Shown here: in pieces, positions 9,754-20,988 of the stretch
Layout of the letters: the number at the start of each line of letters is the position of its first letter
Numbering within the stretch: position 1 is the stretch's first letter
Assembly (NCBI RefSeq): GCF_913777145.1
Contig: NZ_CAJYPS010000014.1
Location: forward strand, 399,357-463,356
From: an uncultured Roseateles sp.
GTDB taxonomy: Bacteria > Pseudomonadota > Gammaproteobacteria > Burkholderiales > Burkholderiaceae_C
DNA length: 64,000 nucleotides
Reading direction: 5' to 3'
The notes under the pieces: model-generated
The model's input: the letters and a program-made list of their open reading frames with translations, nothing else
The model's database searches: none
Told to the model about the DNA's origin: nothing
Made by a program: the position numbers and the translations under genes

Positions 9754-10728
9754 TCAGCGCGAGGCCTCGTAGCGGTAGGTCTGTACCGTGTCTTCCACCT
9801 GCCGAATGGAGCTTGTCGACCCGTCCGCCGTCGGCAGGGTGGTTGCCTTGCGCAGCCTGAAGCGGTGCGGCACCAAGGTGTCGGCTTCGGTGACCAGTTC
9901 CAGCGTGGTCTCCAGTTCCAGTGCCTGCAGGCTCTTCTCCGCCTGTGCGGCCACTTCGGGCGCGAGCTGGGCCACGAAAGCGGAGACGGCCTGTTTCAGT
10001 GCAGCCGGGTCGGGACGTGTTGTGGCCTTCAGCTCGACGCAATCCAATGTCCGTCCTTGGCGCTCGCAAGGCAACCGGCGGGTGAGCGAGAAGCGTGTTT
10101 CGAACGCGATGAGCTGGTTGGTTAGCGGCATGGCAGCCTGGGTCTTGGCGATATAGTCTTCGCGCAGTTCCAGCGCCTGTTCGCCACCGGCCCAACTGCC
10201 GACCAGCCAGTCCCAGCCGCCACGGGACAGTGCCGACAGCACCTCGACGCCGAGCAGCTTGTCCAACATCGCAAGGCTGGCGGCCTGGTTGGGGCCGGCC
10301 GCGACCAGGCCCGTCAGCGTGTTGCGCAGCGCCTGTTGAAAGGCTTCGGGCTGCTCCAGCGCCACGAAGTCACCTTGACGGGATACCCGAAAGCCCGGCA
10401 GCGCCGCACGCGTCACTGCGTTGAGCATTGGGCGCTGTTCGGCGGGCAGGGCGTCGAGTTGCTGTTCGTCCAGCTGCAACTGGTCGAAGTCGATCCGGTA
10501 CTGCTCACCTTCACGCACGGCATGCATCTGATAGGTGTAGCTCAGCGTGTTGCTCAAGACAGGGTGGCCGCCGGCCCGGAGGCTGCGGGTCTTGCTGCTC
10601 TCCACCTGGGCCAGCAGTTCGGCGGGCCAGTCGAACTGCAGCCGAACTGGGTCTGCCGCCCAGGTCGGCAGCGACACGACGGCGCCGAGCAGCAGCGCTG
10701 GCCACCGAAGGCGTGATGTAACGTTCAT
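9754..10728 (-). CDS. Exported protein of unknown function
   Basis: 324 aa. A clear Sec signal peptide covers residues 1-24 (MNVTSRLRWP then a hydrophobic run ending PTWA-ADP). The mature protein is predicted soluble, with two Cys in LPCERQGRTLDC, close enough for a disulfide. No catalytic motif was recognised. The end of the bacteriohemerythrin gene region lies 69 bp downstream and argH ends 53 bp upstream. Codon use matches its neighbours, so it is a real gene, but no function can be assigned. Confidence 0.75.
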   Translation of the reverse strand: MNVTSRLRWPALLLGAVVSLPTWAADPVRLQFDWPAELLAQVESSKTRSLRAGGHPVLSNTLSYTYQMHAVREGEQYRIDFDQLQLDEQQLDALPAEQRPMLNAVTRAALPGFRVSRQGDFVALEQPEAFQQALRNTLTGLVAAGPNQAASLAMLDKLLGVEVLSALSRGGWDWLVGSWAGGEQALELREDYIAKTQAAMPLTNQLIAFETRFSLTRRLPCERQGRTLDCVELKATTRPDPAALKQAVSAFVAQLAPEVAAQAEKSLQALELETTLELVTEADTLVPHRFRLRKATTLPTADGSTSSIRQVEDTVQTYRYEASR

Positions 10729-10781
10729 GAGTCCTCCCTTGATCGTATCTTCGCCCGGCTGTCCTCATCGCAGCGGGCGCG

Positions 10782-12179
<1,398 letters not shown>

Positions 12180-12259
12180 GGGGCGGACCAGGAGTCGGGA
12201 CGGGGCAGGGGACGCGCACAATCCGGCGCAGTCAGCGATTATCGAACGCCCGCTCCGCC

Positions 12260-13369
12260 ATGCCCCTGTTTTCGCGCGCCCGCCCCGGCCGCAGCGCCGA
12301 CCCCTGGCGCGATTCCAAGCAGCTCAGCCAGTGGCTGGGCCTGGTGCCGGACGCGGGGCCGGGTCTTGCGCCGCGCCCCTTGCTGGACCCGAGCCGGGCC
12401 TTCGACGTCTGCCATGTGGGCCTGGTACTGCGAGCGGTGCTGGGCGCTCAGCTGCTGCTGGGCCTGGGTACGGCGCTGGTGGCGCGCGACGCGGCCCAGT
12501 GGCTGGGTCTGCTGGCCAACGGCACGGCGGTCGCGCTGTTCGCGGTGCTGGCCTGGCTGCTGCTGGTGTGCGCGGCCAAGCGGGTCTGGCCGCGTCTGCC
12601 CGAGGCCGGCCAGTGGGCCGCGTTGCTGGTGCTGGGGGCCGGCTGCGCCTGGGCCGGCTTTGCGCTGCTGTATTTCTGGGTGGACGAGCCGCCCGGTGCC
12701 TGGCGTGTGGGCTCGGTGGCCGCCGCGGGCGCCTGCGGCGCGGCCGCGCTGCTGGCCTGGCTCAAGCTGCGCGCCCATGGCCAGCGGCCGGCCGATGCGC
12801 TGGCCCAGCTGGTGGAGCTGCAGTCGCGCATACGGCCGCATTTCCTGTTCAACACGCTGAACAGCGCGATGGCGTTGATCGCGGTGGACCCGGCGCGCGC
12901 CGAGGCGGTGCTGGAGGACCTGTCCGAGCTGTTCCGCGTCGCGTTGGCCGATGCCGGCACCGCGGTCACGCTGGGGGAGGAGGTCGAGCTGGCCCGGCGT
13001 TACCTCGCGATCGAGCAGATACGCTTCGGCGAGCGACTGCGTGTGCAATGGCAGCTGGACCCGGCCGCTGCCGGTGCCCAGGTGCCGCCGTTGCTGCTGC
13101 AGCCGCTGGTGGAAAACGCGGTGCGCCACGGCGTGGAGCCCAACGACGAGGGCGGCGATCTCAGCATCACCACGCTGCGGCGCGGTGACGAGGTGGAGAT
13201 GCGCATCGTCAACAGCGTGGGCGCGCCCAGCCGCACGGCGGGCCATGGCCTGGCGCTGGCCAATGTGAGGCAGCGCCTGCGGCTGATGCACGACGTGGCT
13301 GCGCGTTTCGAGGTGGACGAGGGTGGGCGGCAGTTTGCGCTGCGCATCGTCGTGCCCGCCGCCGTCTGA
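12260..13369 (+). CDS. algZ: LytS/AlgZ-type membrane sensor histidine kinase
   Basis: 369 aa. The N-terminal half has four predicted membrane helices (about residues 55-170). The phospho-acceptor region carries [11 protein letters not shown], the His_kinase (LytS-type) signature, and [13 protein letters not shown] is the N-box of the ATPase domain. The C-terminus ([13 protein letters not shown]) is the G-box. It should phosphorylate the LytTR regulator encoded 14 bp downstream. In pseudomonads AlgZ/AlgR control surface motility and exopolysaccharide; the output here is unknown. Confidence 0.88.
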   Translation: MPLFSRARPGRSADPWRDSKQLSQWLGLVPDAGPGLAPRPLLDPSRAFDVCHVGLVLRAVLGAQLLLGLGTALVARDAAQWLGLLANGTAVALFAVLAWLLLVCAAKRVWPRLPEAGQWAALLVLGAGCAWAGFALLYFWVDEPPGAWRVGSVAAAGACGAAALLAWLKLRAHGQRPADALAQLVELQSRIRPHFLFNTLNSAMALIAVDPARAEAVLEDLSELFRVALADAGTAVTLGEEVELARRYLAIEQIRFGERLRVQWQLDPAAAGAQVPPLLLQPLVENAVRHGVEPNDEGGDLSITTLRRGDEVEMRIVNSVGAPSRTAGHGLALANVRQRLRLMHDVAARFEVDEGGRQFALRIVVPAAV

Positions 13370-13383
13370 AGGGAGACCCCATC

Positions 13384-14196
13384 TTGGCCGTGCAGATCCT
13401 GATCGTGGACGATGAACCGCTGGCGCGGCTGCGCCTGCGTGGGCTGGTGGACGCCATCCAAGAGCCGCGCTGCGAGGTGGTGGCCGAGGCGGCGACCGCC
13501 TCGCAGGCCGCGAGCTGGCTGCGCGAGCACCGCTGCGACCTGCTGCTGCTGGACGTGCAGATGCCCGGTGCCGACGGCCTGCAGTTTGCCGACGGCCTGG
13601 CCCAGCGCTCGGCCGGGCAGGCTCCGCCGTTGGTGATCTTCGTGACCGCCCACGCGGCCCATGCGCTGCGCGCCTTCGAGCTGGAAGCCCTGGACTACCT
13701 CACCAAGCCGGTGCGCCGCGAGCGCTTGCAGGCCGCGCTGGCCCGCGCGGCCCAGCGCCTGGCCGAGCGAGCCGCTATCCTGGCGCAGCAGCCGCCGGCC
13801 GGCCGTTCACCGGTCGAGGCCGACTTCCTCACGCTGACCGACCGGGGCCGGCTGCGCCGCATCCCGCTGGCCGAGGTGCTGTACTTCAAGGCCGAGTTGA
13901 AGTACGTGACGCTGCGCACCGCGTCCGAGACCCATGTGATGGACGGCACGCTGGCCGAGCTTGAACAGCGCTGGCCGCAGCGCTTTCTGCGCATTCACCG
14001 CAATGCGCTGGTGGCGCGCTGGGCGGTGCGTGAGCTGGAGCGCCATGCGATCACCAATTTCGGCGAGCTGGATGACGGCGCCGCCGAGGCCTGCGACAGC
14101 TGGGCCGTGCGCATCGTGCATGTGGACGAGTGGCTGGCCGTGTCCCGCCGCCAGGTGGCGGCGGTGCGGGAGGCGCTGGCGGGGCAGGGGCGTTGA
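13384..14196 (+). CDS. algR: LytTR-family response regulator
   Basis: 270 aa. The receiver domain (residues 3-125) carries acidic pocket DDE, phospho-Asp in LLLDVQMPG and Lys in YLTKPV. The LytTR DNA-binding domain covers about residues 145-260 (LYFKAELKYVTL, RFLRIHRNALV). The start is TTG 13384 with gggag 8 nt upstream; a GTG at 13390 is an alternative. It pairs with the kinase immediately upstream. Its stop codon overlaps the putative start of the next gene. Confidence 0.88.
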   Translation: MAVQILIVDDEPLARLRLRGLVDAIQEPRCEVVAEAATASQAASWLREHRCDLLLLDVQMPGADGLQFADGLAQRSAGQAPPLVIFVTAHAAHALRAFELEALDYLTKPVRRERLQAALARAAQRLAERAAILAQQPPAGRSPVEADFLTLTDRGRLRRIPLAEVLYFKAELKYVTLRTASETHVMDGTLAELEQRWPQRFLRIHRNALVARWAVRELERHAITNFGELDDGAAEACDSWAVRIVHVDEWLAVSRRQVAAVREALAGQGR

Positions 14197-15404
14197 GGCG
14201 CGGGCGCTGGCGTTGGTGGACTGCGCTGCCGGTGTTGGCGGCGCTGGCGGCAATGCGTTGGTGGTGGAGCCTGGATGCCGTGTCGCAGGTGGCCGCGCCG
14301 GCCTGGGCGGCGCCGTCTGTCCCCGCGTCAGACTCGGGTCTGCCAGCGATGCCCGCCTCGCAGCAGCGGTCCCCAGTGGCCCAGGCCCCTCGTCCCAGTG
14401 CGCCCGCGGCCGGTATGGTGGATGTCTGCGGCTACGGGGAGGTTCCGCTGAAGGCGCTTGCACGCGAGCAATCAGCCACCGAGCCGCCGCCCGTCTGGGC
14501 GCAGGTGCAGCTGGACCTGCAGCAGCGCGGCTGGGATCGTCTGCTCAGGGAGTTGGCGGTGGGCGACGGGCGGCAGCGCGTGGCGGCAGCCGTGCTGCAG
14601 AATAGGTTGGATGACGCGGTGCGCATCGCAGCCGGCAGCGGCGACGCCAGCATCTACGGGCTGGCCGTGGCCGCCTGCCGCCGCGATGTGGCCGGTCGCG
14701 GTGCGGTCGCCTGGCGTCGTGGTCAGCCGGCTTCCGCCGTGCCGCAGGACTGGGTCGAGCCCGCGCTGCCGCCCGAGCCGCAGCTGTGCGGAACGCTGAG
14801 CCTGCAGCGCTGGGCGCAGCTGGACCCGGGCGATGCCCGACCCTGGTCGCTGCAGCTGGCCGATGCGCTGAAACGCAAGGACGAGGCCGCCGTGCAGCTC
14901 GCGCTTTACGAGCTGGTGCAACGCCAGCGCCTCAGTACGGGTGTGCGTGGGCTGACAGCCGTGGCTGCTGCGATGCTCGGGCCGCAGCCTGACGCTGAGC
15001 AGTCCCTGGCATTAACTCAGGTCTTCAGCGCCGACATGTCGAGCGCCGAGCTGTCTGGTCTTGCGCTGGCCCGTGCCTGCTCAACAGCCGCCGTGCGCGA
15101 TGCGAACCGCCGGCAGCTGTGTGGTCAGGCCATGGACTTGCTGGCGGGCCAGGCGACGGATCTACTCGATGCTGCGGTGGTGGAGAGCCTGGCCAAGACG
15201 CTGGACCGTCCGCTGCCGCCGGGTTGGATCAGCAAGGACGCCGCGGCTGCGGGGCTGGCGCTGGCGACCGGTGCCGAGCGGCCGTCGATGGACGGGCTAA
15301 GCTGCGCTGGCCTGCGTCGGGTCGGCCTGGCGCTGGGCCGTGTGGCGCGCGATGGTGAACTGGCCGTGGCTCGTGCCGCGCTTGCAGCCTCGGCCGCGCG
15401 CTGA
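14193..15404 (+). CDS. Unknown membrane-anchored protein, third gene of the algZ/algR operon
   Basis: About 403 aa if it starts at TTG 14193, which overlaps the algR stop (TTGA). The evidence for that start is the overlap and an upstream purine-rich stretch; no ATG is well placed. One N-terminal hydrophobic segment (WWTALPVLAALAAMRWWW) would anchor it. The remainder is a periplasmic helical region with scattered Cys and no motif I recognise. It is cotranscribed with a two-component system, so it may be a target or accessory sensor. It is convergent with ppc. Confidence 0.6.
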   Translation: MRRGRWRWWTALPVLAALAAMRWWWSLDAVSQVAAPAWAAPSVPASDSGLPAMPASQQRSPVAQAPRPSAPAAGMVDVCGYGEVPLKALAREQSATEPPPVWAQVQLDLQQRGWDRLLRELAVGDGRQRVAAAVLQNRLDDAVRIAAGSGDASIYGLAVAACRRDVAGRGAVAWRRGQPASAVPQDWVEPALPPEPQLCGTLSLQRWAQLDPGDARPWSLQLADALKRKDEAAVQLALYELVQRQRLSTGVRGLTAVAAAMLGPQPDAEQSLALTQVFSADMSSAELSGLALARACSTAAVRDANRRQLCGQAMDLLAGQATDLLDAAVVESLAKTLDRPLPPGWISKDAAAAGLALATGAERPSMDGLSCAGLRRVGLALGRVARDGELAVARAALAASAAR

Positions 15405-15426
15405 AGCCCGGTACGGGCGACCGACC

Positions 15427-18237
15427 TCAGCCCGTGTTGCGCAACCCCGCCGCGATGCCGTTGATGGACAGGTGGATGCCGCGCTGCACGCGCTCCATCG
15501 CCGGGTCGTCCGCGTTGATGCGGCGGTAGCGGCGCATCAGCTCCACCTGCAGGTGGTTGAGTGGGTCGATGTAGGGGAAGCGGTGCTCGATGGAGCGGGC
15601 CAACGAGGGGTTGGACGCGAGGCGGCGGTCCTCGCCGGTGATCAGCGCCAGCGCGGCCTGGGTGCACTCGAATTCGGCCTTGATGGCCGAGAAGATGCGC
15701 TTGCCCAGCTTCTTGTCCTCCACCAGCTCCACATAGCGTTCGGCCAGTGTCAGGTCGGCCTTGGCCAGCACCATGTCCAGGTTGGACAGCACGGCGCGGA
15801 AGAAGGGCCAGTTCTTGACCATGCGCTTGAGCAGCGCCAGGTTCTTGGCGCGCAGCGCCGGGTCTTGCCCCAGGAAGGCCTCCACGCCGGAGCCGAAGCC
15901 GCACCAGCCGGGCAGCGTCACGCGCGCCTGGCCCCAGGAAAAGCCCCAGGGGATGGCGCGCAGATCCTCGATTGCGCGCGTGGCCTTGCGTGAGGCCGGG
16001 CGCGAGCCGATGTTGAGCTCGGCGATTTCTCGAATGGGTGTGCTGGCGAAGAAGTAGTCGGCAAAGCCCGGCGTGTCATAGACCAGGCCCCGGTAGGCCG
16101 CGAAGCTGGCGTCCGACAGCTTCTGCGCCGCGTCCAGGAAGGACTTGGGCGCGCTCTGCGTGGGGTGCAGCAGCGTGGCTTCCAGCGTCGCGGCCACCAG
16201 GGTTTCCAGGTTGCGTCGGCCGATCTCGGGGTGGGCGTATTTGGACGCGATCACCTCGCCCTGTTCGGTCAGGCGGATCTGGCCGTTCACCGTGCCTGGC
16301 GGCTGGGCCAGGATGGCCTGGTAGCTGGGGCCGCCACCGCGGCCGACCGTGCCGCCGCGGCCGTGGAACAGGCGCAGGGTCAGGCGTTGCGCCGAGGAAG
16401 CGCCCTGGTTCAGCTCGTCGAACAGCGCCACCAGCGCGATCTCGGCCCGGTACAGTGCCCAGGACGACGTGAACATGCCACCGTCCTTGTTGCTGTCGGA
16501 GTAACCCAGCATGATGTCCTGCTCGCCGCCGGAGCGCTGCACCAGCGCACGCACGCCGGGCAGTGCGTAGAACTCGCGCATGATGTCCGGCGCGACGGCC
16601 AGGTCGCCTATGGTCTCGAACAGCGGCACGATGATGAGGTCGCTGCTGGCCTGCTCGGCCAGCAGGCCGCGCAGCAGACCGGTTTCCTTCAGCAGCAGCG
16701 CCACTTCCAGCAGGTCGGACACCGACTCGGTGTGGCTGATGATGTAGTGGCGCAGCGCCTCGCGGCCGAAGCAGGCCAGCGCCTCACGCGCGGCCTCGAA
16801 CACCGCCAGCTCGCCCAGCGCCTTGTCGCTGTAGGCCGCTCCTATCACGCGCAGCGGTCGGGCATCGTTCAGCAGCTGCAGCAGCAAGGTGCGCTTGGCG
16901 GCTTCGTCCAGCGCTGCGTAGTCGGGCGCAATGCGCGCGGTGGCCAGCAGCTCGGTGATGACGGCCTCGTGCTGGTCGCTGCTCTGGCGCAGGTCCAGCG
17001 TGGCCAGATGGAAGCCGAACACCTGCACCGCGCGCATCAGCGGCGCCAGCCGCAGCGGGATCAGCGCCTCGCCGTGGTGGTGCTTCAGCGAGGCCTCGAT
17101 GATGCGCAGGTCGGCCAGCAGCTCCTGCGGCGTGCGATAGGGATCCTGCGGCGCGATCGCATGGCGCAGCGCCTCGGTGCCGGTCAGCGTCTGCAGCGTG
17201 GCGGCCAGGCGGGCATACATGCCGGTCAGCGCGCGTCGGTAGGGCTCGTCCAGCCGGTGCACGTTCTGGTCGGGGCTGCGCTGGGCCAGCGCCTCCATCT
17301 CGGGCGACACGCCGGTCAGGCGCAGCGAGATGGACAGCTCGGCGCCCAGCTCGTGCAGCTCGGTCAGGTAGTGGCGCAGCGCGACCTCGGCCTGGCGCTT
17401 CAGTGCCTGGCGCAGCGTGGCCGCGCCCACATTGGGGTTGCCGTCGCGGTCGCCGCCTATCCAGTGGCCCATGCGCAGGAAGCTGGGCAGGGCCTGGCCG
17501 GGCAGGTGCTCCTCCAGCTCGGCGTAGAGCCTGGGGATCTCGCGCAGAAAGGTGGCCGGGTAGTAGGACAGCGCGTTCTCGATCTCGTCCGCCACGGTGA
17601 GCTTGGAGTAGCGCAGCATGCGGGTCTGCCACAGCTGCGTGATGCGGGCGCGCAGCTGGGTCTCGTTGGCGGCCAGTTCGCGCTCGGTATGGCAGCGCTC
17701 GCGAGCCTCCAGCAACTGGGCGACCGAGCGCTCCGCGTCCAGGATGCTCTTGCGCTGCACCTCGGTGGGGTGGGCGGTCAGCACCGGCGAGATGAAGCCG
17801 CGCTGCAGCACCTGGGCGATCTCGGCGGGCCGCACGCCGGCCTCGTGCAGATGCTCCAGGCAATAGGCCAGCGAGCCCGGCTGCAGGCTGCCGGCGCGCT
17901 CATGCACCTCGCGGCGGCGTACATGGTGGCGGTCTTCCGCGATATTGGCCAGGTGGGAGAAGTAGCTGAACGCGCGGATCACGCTGACCGCCTGCTCACC
18001 GGACAGGCTTTTCAGCAGCTTGTCGAAGCGCTTGCCGGCTTCCTTGTCGTGCTTGTGCCGGTAGGCCACCGACAGCTGGCGTATGCGCTCCACCAGCTCA
18101 TAGGCCTCGCGACCCTCCTGCTCGCGTATCACCTCGCCGAGGATGCGCCCCAGCAGCCGGATGTCGGCCAGCAGCGGCAGGTTCTTGTCGGCCTCGGCGG
18201 AGGCGGGCTTGGCGGGGCGGGCGGCTCGTGCGGGCAT
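15427..18237 (-). CDS. ppc: Phosphoenolpyruvate carboxylase
   Basis: 936 aa, the usual bacterial length. It makes oxaloacetate from phosphoenolpyruvate and bicarbonate to refill the TCA cycle. Hallmarks are the catalytic-His motif [23 protein letters not shown], the glycine-rich loop [28 protein letters not shown] and the C-terminal ending [13 protein letters not shown]. The protein starts with an Ala/Pro/Arg-rich segment before the conserved core. A perfect palindrome lies 30 bp upstream of its start. Confidence 0.97.
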   Translation of the reverse strand: MPARAARPAKPASAEADKNLPLLADIRLLGRILGEVIREQEGREAYELVERIRQLSVAYRHKHDKEAGKRFDKLLKSLSGEQAVSVIRAFSYFSHLANIAEDRHHVRRREVHERAGSLQPGSLAYCLEHLHEAGVRPAEIAQVLQRGFISPVLTAHPTEVQRKSILDAERSVAQLLEARERCHTERELAANETQLRARITQLWQTRMLRYSKLTVADEIENALSYYPATFLREIPRLYAELEEHLPGQALPSFLRMGHWIGGDRDGNPNVGAATLRQALKRQAEVALRHYLTELHELGAELSISLRLTGVSPEMEALAQRSPDQNVHRLDEPYRRALTGMYARLAATLQTLTGTEALRHAIAPQDPYRTPQELLADLRIIEASLKHHHGEALIPLRLAPLMRAVQVFGFHLATLDLRQSSDQHEAVITELLATARIAPDYAALDEAAKRTLLLQLLNDARPLRVIGAAYSDKALGELAVFEAAREALACFGREALRHYIISHTESVSDLLEVALLLKETGLLRGLLAEQASSDLIIVPLFETIGDLAVAPDIMREFYALPGVRALVQRSGGEQDIMLGYSDSNKDGGMFTSSWALYRAEIALVALFDELNQGASSAQRLTLRLFHGRGGTVGRGGGPSYQAILAQPPGTVNGQIRLTEQGEVIASKYAHPEIGRRNLETLVAATLEATLLHPTQSAPKSFLDAAQKLSDASFAAYRGLVYDTPGFADYFFASTPIREIAELNIGSRPASRKATRAIEDLRAIPWGFSWGQARVTLPGWCGFGSGVEAFLGQDPALRAKNLALLKRMVKNWPFFRAVLSNLDMVLAKADLTLAERYVELVEDKKLGKRIFSAIKAEFECTQAALALITGEDRRLASNPSLARSIEHRFPYIDPLNHLQVELMRRYRRINADDPAMERVQRGIHLSINGIAAGLRNTG

Positions 18238-18266
18238 GGCGGGTCGTCCAGGGAAGCTGGTGGGGT

Positions 18267-18281
18267 GGTAACCAAGTTACC
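18267..18281. promoter_or_regulatory. Perfect operator-like palindrome between ppc and cdh
   Basis: GGTAAC-CAA-GTTACC forms a 6-3-6 inverted repeat 30 bp upstream of the ppc start in the divergent ppc/cdh intergenic region. The size and position suit a dimeric repressor. No regulator can be named. Confidence 0.4.
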
Positions 18282-18424
18282 TGAATCTGACTCTAGCAGT
18301 TTCTTTTCCGGCGCCCAGTCCGCGCAGACCCGGGTTGTGGCCCGGCGGGCTTCGGCGCTCGCGAACCGGGGCTTGCACCGGGCGTGGCTAGACTGCGGGC
18401 GGTCTGAATCCTGCTGTATCCGTG

Positions 18425-19222
18425 ATGCGCCTGAAACCTCTGCTTCGCGTCGCTCTGTTCATGGGCCTGGCGGCCGCCGGCGCGTCGGCGCGCGCCGACC
18501 GCAATGTGCTGTGGCACCTGATAGACACCGGCTGCGTGCCCCATGCCCAGGCGGGCGAGCCGCCCCGGCCCTGCGAGCGCGTGCAGCTGCAGCCTGACCG
18601 TGACCACGGCTGGGTGCTGTTGAAGGACCTGAAGGGTCCGCTGCAATACCTGCTGATGCCCAGCAACCGGCTCCCCGGCGTGGAGAGCCCGCTGCTGTAC
18701 CGGCCGGACGCGCCCAACTACATCGCCCAGGCCTGGCGCAACCGCGATCTGCTGGACCGCCGCAACGGCCGGCCGCTGCCGCACGATGTGGTGTCGCTGA
18801 CCGTGAACTCGCAATACCGCCGCAGCCAGGATCAGCTGCATGTGCACATCTCCTGCACCACCCGCGAGCTGCGCGCCCGCCTGCTGGCCGCGCAGGACGA
18901 GCTGGGCCCGCAGTGGGCGCCGCTGCGCGGCGGCTGGTGGGGCCATGCCTGGTATGTGCGCCGGGTCGATGCGGCTACGCTGGAGCGCAGCCCGCTGTTT
19001 GCCGATGCGGCCGCCCATCTGCCCGGCGCCGCCGCCGACCCCGGGCGGCTGACCGTGGGCGTCGTCGGCCTGGACTTCAAGGACGGTCGGCGCGACTTCG
19101 TGCTGATGGCCGCGCTGTTCGACCCGGCCGACCCGGGCAGCGGCTCCTCCGAGGACGACATGCAGGACCACGACTGCCGCCTGCTGGGCCCGCAGGTGCC
19201 GCAGGGCAGGGCGGCGCCCTGA
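18425..19222 (+). CDS. cdh: CDP-diacylglycerol pyrophosphatase
   Basis: 265 aa. It has an N-terminal signal or anchor (residues about 8-24, ending ASARA). The HIT-like Cdh family signature follows: LWHLIDTGCVPHAQ, PCERVQL, LKDLKGPLQYLLMPSNRLPGVESP and the catalytic-type cluster DQLHVHISC. The family hydrolyses CDP-diacylglycerol to phosphatidate and CMP at the inner membrane. ATG 18425 was chosen over GTG 18422. It precedes the hem operon by 33 bp but may have its own promoter in the gap with ppc. Confidence 0.88.
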   Translation: MRLKPLLRVALFMGLAAAGASARADRNVLWHLIDTGCVPHAQAGEPPRPCERVQLQPDRDHGWVLLKDLKGPLQYLLMPSNRLPGVESPLLYRPDAPNYIAQAWRNRDLLDRRNGRPLPHDVVSLTVNSQYRRSQDQLHVHISCTTRELRARLLAAQDELGPQWAPLRGGWWGHAWYVRRVDAATLERSPLFADAAAHLPGAAADPGRLTVGVVGLDFKDGRRDFVLMAALFDPADPGSGSSEDDMQDHDCRLLGPQVPQGRAAP

Positions 19223-19255
19223 GCACGGGTGGGCCCGCTGCTAGCATGCCCGCCC

Positions 19256-20182
19256 ATGACCCAAGAACTCATCATCGCCACGCGTGAGAGCCGTCTCGCG
19301 CTGTGGCAGGCCGAGCATGTGCAGGCGCTGCTGGCCCGCCAACTCGGCCGCCCGGCCCGCCTGCTGGGCATGACCACGCGCGGCGACCAGATCCTGGACC
19401 GCACGCTGGCCAAGATAGGCGGCAAGGGCCTGTTCGTGAAGGAGCTGGAGACCGCGCTGGCCGAACGCCGCGCCGATCTGGCCGTGCATTCGCTGAAGGA
19501 CGTGCCCATGGACCTGCCGGAGGGCTTTGCGCTCACCGCGGTGCTGGAGCGCGAGGACCCGCGCGACGCCTTCGTATCCAACGACTACGCCAGCCTGGCC
19601 GAGCTGCCGCCGGGCGCGGTGGTCGGCAGCTCCAGCCTGCGGCGCGTGACCCAGCTGCTGAGCCTGCGGCCGGACCTGCGTGTGGAGCCGCTGCGGGGCA
19701 ATCTCGACACCCGGCTGCGCAAGCTGGACGAGGGCGGCTACCACGCCATCGTGCTGGCCGCGGCCGGCCTCAAGCGCCTGGGCCTGGCCGCGCGCATCCG
19801 TGCGGTGTTCGACACCGACACCATGCTGCCCTGCGCCGGCCAGGGCGCGCTGGGCCTGGAAATCCGCGCGGACGACGCCGCGCTGGCCGACGCGCTGGCG
19901 CCGCTGGTGCATCGCCCCACGCTGCTGGCCTGCGAGGCCGAGCGGGCGGTGTCGCGCGCCCTGGGTGGCAGCTGCAGCGTGCCGCTGGCCGCCCATGCGC
20001 AGTGGGCGGGCGAGCGCCTGCAGCTGCGCGCCGCGCTGGGCCATGCGGCCCAGGCTGAGGCGCCGCTGCTGCGTGCCGACGTGGGCGCCGCGGTGACCGA
20101 TGTGGCCGCCGCCCGCGCGCTGGGCGAGCAGGCGGCGCAAGCCTTGCGCGAGCAGGGCGCCGCTACCTACCTGGCCGGCTGA
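19256..20182 (+). CDS. hemC: Hydroxymethylbilane synthase (porphobilinogen deaminase)
   Basis: 308 aa. It joins four porphobilinogen units into hydroxymethylbilane for heme synthesis. The dipyrromethane cofactor attaches at Cys240 in [13 protein letters not shown]. Other family motifs are [20 protein letters not shown] and [13 protein letters not shown]. Start ATG 19256 gives the typical N-terminus [14 protein letters not shown]; an in-frame codon at 19229 is unlikely. It is first of a tight hemC-hemD-hemX-hemY run. Confidence 0.96.
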   Translation: MTQELIIATRESRLALWQAEHVQALLARQLGRPARLLGMTTRGDQILDRTLAKIGGKGLFVKELETALAERRADLAVHSLKDVPMDLPEGFALTAVLEREDPRDAFVSNDYASLAELPPGAVVGSSSLRRVTQLLSLRPDLRVEPLRGNLDTRLRKLDEGGYHAIVLAAAGLKRLGLAARIRAVFDTDTMLPCAGQGALGLEIRADDAALADALAPLVHRPTLLACEAERAVSRALGGSCSVPLAAHAQWAGERLQLRAALGHAAQAEAPLLRADVGAAVTDVAAARALGEQAAQALREQGAATYLAG

Positions 20183-20189
20183 GGTCCGC

Positions 20190-20951
20190 ATGGGCGAGGG
20201 TGTGAGGCTGCTGCTGACCCGGCCGCGGCCGCAGCAGGCCGACTGGGCCGCGCGCCTGCGCGCCCAGGGCGTGGAGGTCGCGGCGCTGCCGTTGATGGAG
20301 ATCACGCCGCCCGACAGCCCCGCCCCCGGCCGGGCCGCCTGGCAGCAGCTGCCGGGCTGTGCGCTGGCCGTGTTCGTGAGCCCCAATGCGGTGGACGGCT
20401 TCTTCGCGCTGGCGCCGCCGGGCGCGAGCTGGCCGCCCGGGCCGCGCGCCGCCTGCGTGGGGCCGGGCACGGCGCGCGCATTGCAGGCGCGTGGCGTGCC
20501 GGCCGAGTCCATCGTGCAGCCGGCCGCCGGCGCGGCCAGCCTGGATTCCGAACACCTGTGGGAGCGTCTGTGCGATGCCGACTGGCAGGGCGCCCAGGTG
20601 CTGGTGCTGCGCGGCAATGGCGGCCGGGAATGGCTGGCCGAGCAACTGGGCCGGGCCGGCGCCCGCGTGCAACTGGTGTCGGTCTACCAGCGTGCCGAGC
20701 CGCACTGGAGCCCGGCCGAGCAGGCGGTGCTGGACGACGCACTCGCGCGGCCACGGCAGCACGCCTGGCTGCTCAGCAGTGCCGAATCCGTGGCTCAACT
20801 GGCGGCCCGGGTCGGCCCGGTGCTGCAGGGCCAGCGCGCCATCGCCACCCATGAACGCATCGCCGCCGCGGCCCGTGCCGCCGGCTTCGAGCCTGTGGTT
20901 TTGACGCGACCCGACCCCGCCGAGGTCGCGCAGGCCCTCAGGGGCTTGTGA
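20190..20951 (+). CDS. hemD: Uroporphyrinogen-III synthase
   Basis: 253 aa. It cyclises hydroxymethylbilane with inversion of ring D. The sequence is poorly conserved in this family. Recognisable parts are the start LLLTRPRPQQADWAARL, AVFVSPNAVDGFF, LRGNGGREWLAEQL with VSVYQRAEP, and LLSSAESVAQLA. ATG 20190 lies 7 bp after the hemC stop, which supports coupling. Confidence 0.92.
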   Translation: MGEGVRLLLTRPRPQQADWAARLRAQGVEVAALPLMEITPPDSPAPGRAAWQQLPGCALAVFVSPNAVDGFFALAPPGASWPPGPRAACVGPGTARALQARGVPAESIVQPAAGAASLDSEHLWERLCDADWQGAQVLVLRGNGGREWLAEQLGRAGARVQLVSVYQRAEPHWSPAEQAVLDDALARPRQHAWLLSSAESVAQLAARVGPVLQGQRAIATHERIAAAARAAGFEPVVLTRPDPAEVAQALRGL

Positions 20952-20988
20952 CGCCGCGGCCGGTGCGTCTGACAGAATCCCCACCACT

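Noticed and set aside
16165..18597. Long open frame opposite ppc
   Set aside because: It is antisense to a complete ppc and of low-complexity composition. It extends past ppc into the cdh gene without any start or RBS support.
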